DNA of 5,203 nt, from NCBI GenBank assembly GCA_016297675.1, contig JAEDGE010000132.1, positions 1-5,203 of the forward strand, in the 5' to 3' direction. Position 1 is the first letter of the stretch. Each line of letters starts with the position of its first letter. Source of the stretch: Oscillospiraceae bacterium (GTDB lineage Bacteria > Bacillota > Clostridia > Oscillospirales > Ruminococcaceae). This document shows, piece by piece, positions 1-5,203 of the stretch. Made by a program: the position numbers and the translations under genes. The notes under the pieces are model-generated. The model searched no databases. It was not told the origin of the DNA and saw only the letters and a program-made list of their open reading frames with translations.

Positions 1-1
1 A

Positions 2-3000
2 CTTGCAACACCCATTGAAGAGGATTCTATTTTCTTTGATGTCAACCTGCCGACCATCAAAGGAACTGGATGGAAAAATGGTACTCCCACAACTTTAATG
101 CAGGTACCTTTGCAGAATATGCAGCAACTCAACGAGAAACCGTCCGGCTATACAGAAGGGCTTGGGGCAGCCGGAAAATTATATGCTGAAAAATACGGTG
201 CAGATGTGCCCAACGAATTTGCAGATTTATATCGTTATAACATCACAGATAGTTATAATTTTACTACACATAATAATTTGTATCATTATTTAGATGGATT
301 TGATTACTATAAAGAAGTTCGTTTTGACGGCTGGTCATATACAGACGAGAACGGAACAGTGTATCTATTGGAAGCCGGTGCACCCGTGATTGTCAATGAA
401 GATAGCACGATCTCTGTAACTGATAAAAACAGTATTTCTGTTGTGATTCCAAAAGGAGCTACTTTGTCAGGTGTCTGGAGTGTTGTTTCTTCTCCTGTGG
501 AGTTCTTTGTCAACTATGCTGGTACGATTTTAGATACAGAGGGTGATGTAACACTCCGAAATCAAAGTTTGTTTACCCCTTGTTCCGCAGTTGGTACACT
601 GCTGTTCGGCGAACAGACAGTCGGCGATGACCAGCTATTTGGACACGAAGCACATGAAAATATTGTTTCCATGATTACCTCTGTGCAGAATCTTGATTTT
701 TCTGGCAGCCAATCGCAGATTATCATACAGTATGCCACAGATTTTCGAGAGGGTAGCGATGAAGTGTATTATAATAATCCAGAACATGAAATCAATGCAT
801 CCATCATGCAGGAACATTTGCTCTCCTGGATTCGTGGGGATGAGAGTATGAGTATTCATCTGAGTACTGGAGATGGCAATGTCACGATTGCAAATGAATT
901 GGCAACAGCTGAGAATTATCAGGTTCGTTGGTATGTCCTGAAAGATCAGGCTGATGGCTGGCATGTGGATGGTGTCATGACGGCAACCACAAAGGAAATG
1001 ACTATCACGAAATCGTTTCAAGGTTTGACGCAGGAACAAATTACAGATGTATTGAATCAATTGCAGATCAAATTAAAAATCGAGAATGGCATCTATATGA
1101 CTGTAACCAGAACACCGATTGATGGACAATATACCTATCAGTATGATGCAGCAACACAAACAGCAACTTGGACAGTACGAATTCCGAATGGAGAACATTA
1201 TACTGTAACAGAGGAAAATTATCAATATGATGCTTCTAATTATCATGTAACGGCTTCTACAATTCTGGATAGCAATCCAGAAACGCAGCGGATAGGAGAT
1301 ATTGCTGGGAAACGCTCCGACAGTGATGCAGATGTCTATGATATTGTTGGTGGAAGAACGAAACTTGTTTCTTTTAGCAATGTCTATACGCAAAAGAAAC
1401 AAGTTTCATTGATCATATTGAAAACCAATGTGGATACCAATTTCATTATAGGTGGTGTCACCTTTACTTTGATACCAATTGATGAAAATGGCACAGCAAC
1501 GGAAGCATCTGCAATAACATCTGTGACAGATGGGAACGGCAAGGCATACTTTTTGGATTTGCCAGTTGGACGTTATCGTCTGGAAGAAACGACCCCTGAT
1601 GGGTTTCAGCCAAACACTGCAACCATGATGGTAACAGTAACAGAAGCAGCAACAGCGGATGAGATACCGACGATTATAGTCACAGAGACGCAGAAAGATG
1701 GAACGGTAAACACCTATCAGAATGCAGATGGCGAAAATGTTTTGGTATATGCTGTGGAGAATCATCTTGCATCGCATACATTGGTTGTTACAAAAAACTT
1801 TGAAGGTATCACCTATGATGAAATTGGTGAACTTTTAAAAAATGGGTATCAGATTGCAGTGACGGATGAAAAAGGAGAAACCATTGCAACACTGAACCAG
1901 AATAATGCGACTCGGATTTCTGCCGACAGAAAACAAATAATCTGGAATTTAACCGATTTACAAGTTGAGAAATCTTATAAGCTAATAGAATCAAACTATC
2001 GAAGCGATCTGTATTTAGAGGTTTCTGTTCGTGCAGAGCATCGTATAGGGAAGGAATCGGGTAAAGAATTATCGGTAGATATTGGAGAAAGTAATAGTAC
2101 CGCCTCTGTTGTAGTGACGAAAAGCAACTGGGAATACGACCAAGTGACACTGACGAATTCCTATGCAAATACATTTGATTTGCAGTTGCGTAAGGTAGAC
2201 AGTGTAACAGGAAAACCGTTGCAAAATGCGGTATTTTCCTTATATGGAAAACATGAAGAAGCAACAGATCCAAGCAGAACCGTTCAGTATCAAGATGCAA
2301 ATGGAAATTGGGTGACATTGTATTATATCTGCGATGCAACGGCAACAGATGAAAATGGCTATACGATAATTCGTGGATTGAAATTAACGGATTCTGGTAA
2401 GACGTATGTCTATGTGCTGCAAGAGTCAACTGCACCAGATGGATATCTTTTACCAGATACGATTGAATCGCAGCAAATTCTACAAGTCACACCAGAGCAA
2501 TTGACGAACGGAATTTATTCTCTCTTCATCAAAAACGAACCGAAGACGGAAACAATGACAGTAGAAAAACAAGTGAATGGAACAGGTGCAGATCCGAATG
2601 CACAGTATCCAGTACACATTACAATTTTTGACACAGATCCTTTTGCAGAAGCAACCGAAAAGCATTCCTTCTCCTATGACATTCTGTCGAAAACTGACAC
2701 CATTGTAGAAAGCGGCAGCTTTTTAGAAGGAACCACGTTGGATATTTCACTGCAAGCGAATCAAAAAATCGTTGTGAAAAACATTCCGGTTGGGTTTCAT
2801 TACACGATTACAGAAGATATTATGAATGCAGACGGTTCCGTTGCCTATTATCCGTATATCACGGCAGACGGTGTTTCTGTCTGGAATGATACGATTACTG
2901 GCACTATTCATGAAAATACGGAAGATACAGTTTATAATCAAGTTTTGATCACAAATTATATGCAGAAACAGATGGAAACTGGTAATCTTTCCGTACAGAA

Positions 3001-3493
3001 AGAGTGGCCAGATACGGAAGAGGCAGACAGACAAATGGTAACAGTCCAGCTTTATCAAAAGCAGATGGATGCCAAAACCGGCGAGAAACTTGGAACGATT
3101 CTATATGAAACTGTGACACTTGGAACAGACAATCAGTGGATGTTCACATGGAAAAATCTCCCTAAAAGCAATTGGAATCAAACAGTAAACTATTCCTATT
3201 ACATCCGAGAAATTGCGATTGACCACTATGAGATATCTTATTACATGAAAACAGAAACAGAAAAAATTTTTTTGCAACCAGAAACAATATCGCTTTCTGA
3301 AACAGAATCTATTTCTGCTTTGCCAGTTGTATTGGATACAGACAGTCAGATTGTGATTCAAAACACCAGAGAATACCAATTGCCGATGACTGGAGGAATG
3401 GGTAGAAAATATTATTTTTGGATTGGCGGATTTTTGTCATGCGGTGCATGCATCTTATTTCTGTTTTTGAAAAAACGGAAAAGAACGATATAG
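2..3493 (+). CDS. LPXTG-anchored multi-domain (SpaA/Cna_B) surface adhesin, 5' partial
   Basis: This is a probable exported adhesin or stalk protein, covalently attached to peptidoglycan by sortase. The frame is open from base 2 without a stop, so 1163 residues are visible; the signal peptide and true start lie off the window, and the ATG at 98 is internal with no Shine-Dalgarno. Numbering from base 2: residues 1-332 are an N-terminal region with no firm family, containing FDGW at 108-111 and an RGD at 278-280. Six beta-sandwich modules follow: A1 333-467 (ITKSFQGLT), B1 468-592 (SpaA-like, YRLEETTPDGF at 525-535), A2 593-723 (VTKNFEGIT), B2 724-851 (SpaA-like, RKVDSVTGKPL and YVLQESTAPDGY at 804-815), A3-like 852-993 (TVEKQVNG), and Cna_B 994-1124 (VQKEW, YYIREI). 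LPMTG is at 1127-1131, then a hydrophobic helix and KKRKR. The Lys near each module start plus the Glu of the YxLxE boxes suggest intramolecular isopeptide bonds, as known in SpaA/Cna_B folds. No pilin YPK motif is visible. The ligand is unknown. Surface anchoring is near certain; an adhesin role is inferred. Confidence 0.93.
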   Translation, partial: LATPIEEDSIFFDVNLPTIKGTGWKNGTPTTLMQVPLQNMQQLNEKPSGYTEGLGAAGKLYAEKYGADVPNEFADLYRYNITDSYNFTTHNNLYHYLDGFDYYKEVRFDGWSYTDENGTVYLLEAGAPVIVNEDSTISVTDKNSISVVIPKGATLSGVWSVVSSPVEFFVNYAGTILDTEGDVTLRNQSLFTPCSAVGTLLFGEQTVGDDQLFGHEAHENIVSMITSVQNLDFSGSQSQIIIQYATDFREGSDEVYYNNPEHEINASIMQEHLLSWIRGDESMSIHLSTGDGNVTIANELATAENYQVRWYVLKDQADGWHVDGVMTATTKEMTITKSFQGLTQEQITDVLNQLQIKLKIENGIYMTVTRTPIDGQYTYQYDAATQTATWTVRIPNGEHYTVTEENYQYDASNYHVTASTILDSNPETQRIGDIAGKRSDSDADVYDIVGGRTKLVSFSNVYTQKKQVSLIILKTNVDTNFIIGGVTFTLIPIDENGTATEASAITSVTDGNGKAYFLDLPVGRYRLEETTPDGFQPNTATMMVTVTEAATADEIPTIIVTETQKDGTVNTYQNADGENVLVYAVENHLASHTLVVTKNFEGITYDEIGELLKNGYQIAVTDEKGETIATLNQNNATRISADRKQIIWNLTDLQVEKSYKLIESNYRSDLYLEVSVRAEHRIGKESGKELSVDIGESNSTASVVVTKSNWEYDQVTLTNSYANTFDLQLRKVDSVTGKPLQNAVFSLYGKHEEATDPSRTVQYQDANGNWVTLYYICDATATDENGYTIIRGLKLTDSGKTYVYVLQESTAPDGYLLPDTIESQQILQVTPEQLTNGIYSLFIKNEPKTETMTVEKQVNGTGADPNAQYPVHITIFDTDPFAEATEKHSFSYDILSKTDTIVESGSFLEGTTLDISLQANQKIVVKNIPVGFHYTITEDIMNADGSVAYYPYITADGVSVWNDTITGTIHENTEDTVYNQVLITNYMQKQMETGNLSVQKEWPDTEEADRQMVTVQLYQKQMDAKTGEKLGTILYETVTLGTDNQWMFTWKNLPKSNWNQTVNYSYYIREIAIDHYEISYYMKTETEKIFLQPETISLSETESISALPVVLDTDSQIVIQNTREYQLPMTGGMGRKYYFWIGGFLSCGACILFLFLKKRKRTI
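3374..3493 (+). other. Sortase sorting signal (LPMTG, hydrophobic helix, KKRKR tail)
   Basis: The last 39 codons encode YQLPMTGG, a short polar linker (MGRK), a hydrophobic stretch from YYFWIGG to LFLFL (about residues 1137-1156) and the basic tail KKRKRTI. This is the complete tripartite signal recognised by sortase, which cleaves between Thr and Gly of LPMTG (3380-3394) and links the Thr to the cell wall. The form LPMTG fits the general class A or pilus-type class C sortases; no sortase gene is in view, so the enzyme cannot be assigned. The stop codon TAG is at 3491-3493. Confidence 0.95.
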
Positions 3494-3621
3494 AAAAAGG
3501 AAAAATCCTGATTCTTCTCAAATAAAAGAAATGTCATGTCAAATGATCCTATCAGAACCGACGGAAGTTCTTTCAAAACAGTAATTTTTCAAAAAAGTTT
3601 TGAAAAATTGAAAAAGGATGC
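3494..3621. other. Intergenic stretch after the surface-protein gene, no clear terminator
   Basis: These 128 bases follow the TAG stop of the surface-protein gene. They contain no plausible gene on either strand and no strong GC-rich hairpin with a T-run. The best terminator-like pairings are AGGA/TCCT (3498-3509, 4 bp, no T-run) and AGAAC/GTTCT (3554-3571, 5 bp, followed only by TTC). Transcription may end by another mechanism or read through into the downstream leader. Confidence 0.5.
3583..3609. repeat. Perfect 12-bp AT-rich inverted repeat upstream of promoter
   Basis: AATTTTTCAAAA (3583-3594) and TTTTGAAAAATT (3598-3609) are exact reverse complements around the 3-base centre AAG. Only one pair per arm is G:C. 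No T-run follows the right arm, so it is a poor intrinsic terminator for the surface-protein gene. It ends about 12 bases before the proposed -35 box, and its short A- and T-tracts continue into AAAAAGG, so a bent-DNA/UP-element role or a binding site for a dimeric regulator is possible. The symmetry is seen directly; function is inferred. Confidence 0.7.
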
Positions 3622-3650
3622 TTGCTGTTTTCTATAGAATGTAGTATAAT
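3622..3650 (+). promoter_or_regulatory. Probable sigma-A-type promoter for the zinc-ribbon protein gene
   Basis: A perfect -10 box TATAAT lies at 3645-3650. The best-spaced -35 candidate is TTGCTG at 3622-3627, separated by exactly 17 bases and matching consensus in TTG only. A closer -35 match, TTGAAA at 3608-3613, is 31 bases away and too far. Transcription would begin near 3656-3659, giving a leader of about 240 nt before the ATG at 3896. The AT-rich sequence just upstream may compensate for the weak -35 box. Confidence 0.65.
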
Positions 3651-3668
3651 AAAAAAGAACTTTTTTAT
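3649..3668. repeat. Perfect 9-bp inverted repeat across the predicted transcription start
   Basis: ATAAAAAAG (3649-3657) and CTTTTTTAT (3660-3668) are exact reverse complements separated by AA. The left arm includes the last two bases of the -10 box, and the centre coincides with the predicted start of transcription. A 2-base centre is too tight for a good RNA hairpin, so a DNA operator is more plausible than an RNA element. Chance symmetry of an A-run and a T-run remains possible. Confidence 0.55.
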
Positions 3669-3674
3669 CAGAGG

Positions 3675-3718
3675 CTGCTGTAAAATCCGTAAAGTCGCAT
3701 TTTCTGATTTTACAGCAG
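3675..3718 (+). promoter_or_regulatory. Perfect 13-bp leader hairpin
   Basis: CTGCTGTAAAATC (3675-3687) pairs perfectly with GATTTTACAGCAG (3706-3718), enclosing an 18-base loop; one more G-U pair could close the base. It would form about 18 bases from the predicted 5' end of the transcript. No T-run follows on either strand, so it is not a normal terminator. It could stabilise the mRNA 5' end, bind a protein, or be the core of a regulatory leader or small RNA. The lower arm of an alternative pairing, ATCAGA (3667-3672) with TCTGAT (3703-3708), competes for three bases of the right arm. Confidence 0.7.
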
Positions 3719-3747
3719 TAGATGGTATCAACTAAGATAGATGGTAT
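3719..3747. repeat. Direct repeat TAGATGGTAT, two copies 19 bases apart
   Basis: TAGATGGTAT occurs at 3719-3728 and again at 3738-3747, with starts 19 bases apart, close to two helical turns. A shorter match, ATGGTAT, recurs at 3891-3897 over the start codon of the downstream gene. The copies begin immediately after the 13-bp hairpin. They may be regulator half-sites or RNA-binding repeats; a small duplication by slippage is an equally simple explanation. Confidence 0.55.
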
Positions 3748-3750
3748 ATG

Positions 3751-3774
3751 ATTCCATGCAGCATGGCAATTTTT
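3751..3774 (+). terminator. Weak terminator-like or attenuator-like hairpin in the leader
   Basis: CCATG (3754-3758) and CATGG (3762-3766) form a 5-bp stem around CAG. ATT (3751-3753) and AAT (3768-3770) extend it by three pairs past one bulged C. Five Ts (3770-3774) follow directly or overlap the base of the stem. The stem is short and the T-run brief, so intrinsic termination would be inefficient. If it works, it would yield an RNA of about 118 nt from the upstream promoter, either an attenuated leader or a small RNA. Confidence 0.25.
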
Positions 3775-3819
3775 GAAGAATGATAATTTTATAGAAACGA
3801 TTGCATATTGTTTTGGCTG

Positions 3820-3891
3820 TACCCAGCTGCATTTGTGTTTGCCTGACTGCATATACATTCTATCATGGAAAATAAAAATGCACGGGAGGTA
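3820..3891 (+). promoter_or_regulatory. Potential Shine-Dalgarno-sequestering helix
   Basis: Bases 3828-3834 (TGCATTT) pair exactly with 3876-3882 (AAATGCA). Inward, after one mismatch, TGTTT (3836-3840) pairs with AAATA (3870-3874) including one G-U, and CC (3842-3843) with GG (3867-3868). Outward, either TACC (3820-3823) pairs with GGTA (3888-3891) or CCC (3822-3824) with GGG (3884-3886). Both outer options would cover part of the ribosome-binding site GGGAGG. This was read by eye without energy calculation, so stability is not established. Confidence 0.4.
3884..3889 (+). promoter_or_regulatory. Ribosome-binding site GGGAGG for the zinc-ribbon gene
   Basis: GGGAGG lies six bases before the ATG at 3896, a good Gram-positive spacing, and decides the start. 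The in-frame ATG at 3878 precedes the site and cannot use it. The ATG at 3891 is only one base away, is in another frame and stops after two codons. The in-frame ATG at 3908 is too far. Confidence 0.85.
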
Positions 3892-3895
3892 TGGT

Positions 3896-5203
3896 ATGAT
3901 CCAGCAGATGTGCAAATGCTGCGGAAGAGAAATCGAAATGGAAAAAGCCGCACGCATTGCCACGTGTCCATATTGCGGAAAACAGCAAACATTGCCGCTT
4001 TACCGGACGCCGCAACAGAAAAAGAAATATGCAGAAATTTGTACACTGCGGCAAAAGGGTGCATTTTCTGCTGCAATCCAACAGATTGAAGGGTTACTGC
4101 AAATAGAGGAAAAGGAAAGTGAGTGGTATTGGCAACGATTACTTTGCCGATATGGCATGGTATATCTGCGAGGGAAAGGAAAAAAAGAGTATCTTTTGCA
4201 GTGCACCAATCCATTAGAAACGCCTATTTTTGCAGATGCTGATTATCAAGCTGCCCTACAGTTTGCCGAAACAGAAGAAAAGAGTTATTATGAGGCAGAC
4301 GGTACCTTGTTGGAACAAGCACGTCAGCGAGAACTGGATACAGAACAACCAGAGGAGTTGTCGGATTTCACATTGGAAAGTGGGTTTCGCAGTCTGGAGG
4401 CGGAACGCTGGGAACTGGCATCTGCACAGTTTGATTTGGTTCTGCGAAAAAGGGCAAACGATTCCAATGCCTATCTTGGAAAAATGATGGCACAGCTTCA
4501 TGTGCGGCGAGAGGAAGATTTGCTGAAAACAGGCAGTGCAATGGAAAAAACCACGCAATATGCGGAATTGATGCAGCATGCTGATCCTGTATTTCGGGAG
4601 AAAATTTTACAGTATCAGAAAAAAGCAAAGTATCAACAAGCTGAGATTATGAAAGAAAAGGCAAATAGTGTGGAGGCATTGCAGGCAGCGATTGATTTGC
4701 TGGAGTCAATTCCATCCTATCCAGATGCAGAACGACTTGCTGTTGTTTGTAAACGGCAGATGCGAGAACGGATGCTTGCTTATTCTGAAGTACTGATTGG
4801 TTGCCATGCAGCAAACCATTTGATTTTATCCGGTGAGAGTGAAGAAAAACGAATTATTGTCGCAAAATATTATTATGATTCTGATACAGAAGAGGAAGAA
4901 AAAGCGGCGGCTGCTGCTGAAAAACAGGGAAGTGCATTCAGAAAAATAGATGGACGCATTTTATTTCTGCTGCTTGCATTAATCGGTCTGGCAGTTGCTG
5001 TATTGGTAGCTTTGTTCTTTCGGAAAGAGCCACAGCAGTCATCAATACCAGAACATCATGTTGTTACGACTTTTCAGCTGACAACCGTTAAGACAGATGC
5101 TTTTACGAAAGAATCCACTACTGTACTGACACAGCAAGCGACACAGACGGAGGCCGTTTCAAGTGAAACCGAACCTGTTCTATCGGCGGATGCAATTGTT
5201 TGT
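3896..5203 (+). CDS. Zinc-ribbon, TPR-like single-pass membrane protein, 3' partial
   Basis: The frame runs 436 codons from the ATG with a well-placed ribosome-binding site to the window edge, without a stop. Residues 6-28 form a zinc ribbon with CxxCG at 6-10 and CPYCG at 24-28, which should bind one zinc ion. Helical TPR-like segments follow: about 42-91 (ending LLCRYGMVYL), 160-198 (ending AYLGKMM) and 262-290 (LLESIPSYPDAERLA, like the 'GYKDA' repeats of bacterial TPR proteins). An acidic then Ala-rich stretch (about 334-348) precedes a hydrophobic helix at 355-375, flanked by FRKIDGR and RK. The rest is rich in Thr, Ser and Gln. The ribbon and TPR part is probably cytoplasmic and the C-terminus outside, from charge distribution. 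The order matches, from family knowledge, Clostridia proteins with zinc ribbon, TIR and TPR parts, but the TIR domain is missing here. The biochemical function is unknown; a scaffold or sensor role is only inference. Confidence 0.9.
   Translation, partial: MIQQMCKCCGREIEMEKAARIATCPYCGKQQTLPLYRTPQQKKKYAEICTLRQKGAFSAAIQQIEGLLQIEEKESEWYWQRLLCRYGMVYLRGKGKKEYLLQCTNPLETPIFADADYQAALQFAETEEKSYYEADGTLLEQARQRELDTEQPEELSDFTLESGFRSLEAERWELASAQFDLVLRKRANDSNAYLGKMMAQLHVRREEDLLKTGSAMEKTTQYAELMQHADPVFREKILQYQKKAKYQQAEIMKEKANSVEALQAAIDLLESIPSYPDAERLAVVCKRQMRERMLAYSEVLIGCHAANHLILSGESEEKRIIVAKYYYDSDTEEEEKAAAAAEKQGSAFRKIDGRILFLLLALIGLAVAVLVALFFRKEPQQSSIPEHHVVTTFQLTTVKTDAFTKESTTVLTQQATQTEAVSSETEPVLSADAIVC

Larger units (their letters stand above)
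3657..3895 (+). other. Long structured 5' leader of the zinc-ribbon protein gene
   Basis: Between the predicted transcription start and the ATG at 3896 lie about 240 bases with no supported gene. The stretch contains three potential RNA helices: a strong 13-bp hairpin near the 5' end, a small hairpin with a following T-run, and an imperfect helix that includes the ribosome-binding site. It also contains a 10-base direct repeat. No T-box consensus or other riboswitch core that I can recognise is present. The length and structure are suggestive of transcript-level control, but the leader depends on the promoter assignment. Confidence 0.5.

Noticed and set aside
98..100. ATG at 98 as the start of the surface-protein gene
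   Set aside because: The frame is open upstream to base 2 with protein-like sequence (FFDVNLPTIKGTGW), there is no Shine-Dalgarno before 98, and a wall-anchored protein needs a signal peptide, which does not follow this ATG.
2609..2617. Possible pilin motif around QYPVH in the surface protein
   Set aside because: The polymerising pilin motif needs a Lys after YP; here the residue is Val, so no backbone-pilin claim is made.
635..3379. Numerous reverse-strand open frames within the surface-protein gene
   Set aside because: They mirror the long sense gene, show low-complexity Cys/Ile/Leu-rich sequence, and none has a credible ribosome-binding site or family motif.
3554..3574. Terminator candidate AGAAC/GTTCT after the surface-protein gene
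   Set aside because: A 5-bp stem with an 8-base loop followed only by TTC is too weak for a supported intrinsic terminator.
3608..3613. TTGAAA as the -35 box
   Set aside because: It is 31 bases from TATAAT, far outside the usual 16-18 base spacing.
3865..4089. 74-codon forward frame across the leader and start of the zinc-ribbon gene
   Set aside because: It overlaps the zinc-ribbon protein in another frame, has no ribosome-binding site and no recognisable domain.
3589..4214. Reverse-strand open frames over the intergenic gap and zinc-ribbon gene
   Set aside because: They are Cys/Phe/His-rich translations typical of antisense shadows, without start signals or domain patterns.
4230..4487. 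85-codon forward frame inside the zinc-ribbon gene
   Set aside because: It lies wholly within the long 3896-5203 coding frame in another phase, lacks a ribosome-binding site, and has an unnatural composition.
1..5203. CRISPR arrays, tRNA or rRNA genes, insertion sequences
   Set aside because: No regularly spaced repeats, no cloverleaf-like sequence and no transposase or terminal inverted repeats were seen.

Overview
The window looks like chromosomal DNA from a low-to-moderate GC Gram-positive anaerobe, most likely a gut or rumen Clostridia of Ruminococcus type. This is inferred from a sortase-anchored surface protein with a Lys/Arg-rich tail, strong GGAGG and TATAAT signals, AT-rich codon use, and a zinc-ribbon/TPR protein of a type common in Clostridia. 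No genus can be proven from the sequence alone. Both genes read left to right and both are cut by the window edges.

Region 1 (2-3493) is the C-terminal 1163 residues of a large cell-wall-anchored surface protein. The reading frame is open to the left edge, so the first in-frame ATG (98) is internal. After an N-terminal region of about 330 residues without a clear family come six consecutive beta-sandwich modules. They alternate between a 'TKxFxG(L/I)T' type (A) and a SpaA/prealbumin type (B), in the order A-B-A-B, followed by an A-like module and a Cna_B module. The protein ends in an LPMTG sorting signal, a hydrophobic helix and KKRKR. It is a probable adhesin or pilus-tip-like stalk protein.

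Region 2 (3494-3895) is a 402-base non-coding gap rich in symmetry. In order it holds an AT-rich perfect 12-bp inverted repeat (3583-3609), a promoter with a perfect TATAAT (3622-3650), a perfect 9-bp inverted repeat over the likely transcription start (3649-3668), and a predicted leader of about 240 nt. The leader contains a perfect 13-bp hairpin (3675-3718), a 10-base direct repeat 19 bases apart (3719/3738), a small hairpin followed by five Ts (3751-3774), and a long imperfect helix that would pair the Shine-Dalgarno region of the next gene (3820-3891). No recognised riboswitch consensus was seen. No convincing intrinsic terminator was found for the surface-protein gene.

Region 3 (3896-5203) is the first 436 codons of a second protein, open to the right edge. 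It has an N-terminal four-cysteine zinc ribbon, TPR-like helical segments, one transmembrane helix (about residues 355-375) and a Thr/Ser/Gln-rich segment predicted to lie outside the membrane. It resembles the Clostridia zinc-ribbon/TIR/TPR proteins, but the place where a TIR domain would sit is only a short linker, and a membrane anchor is present. The two genes need not share an operon: the second has its own promoter and a structured leader.
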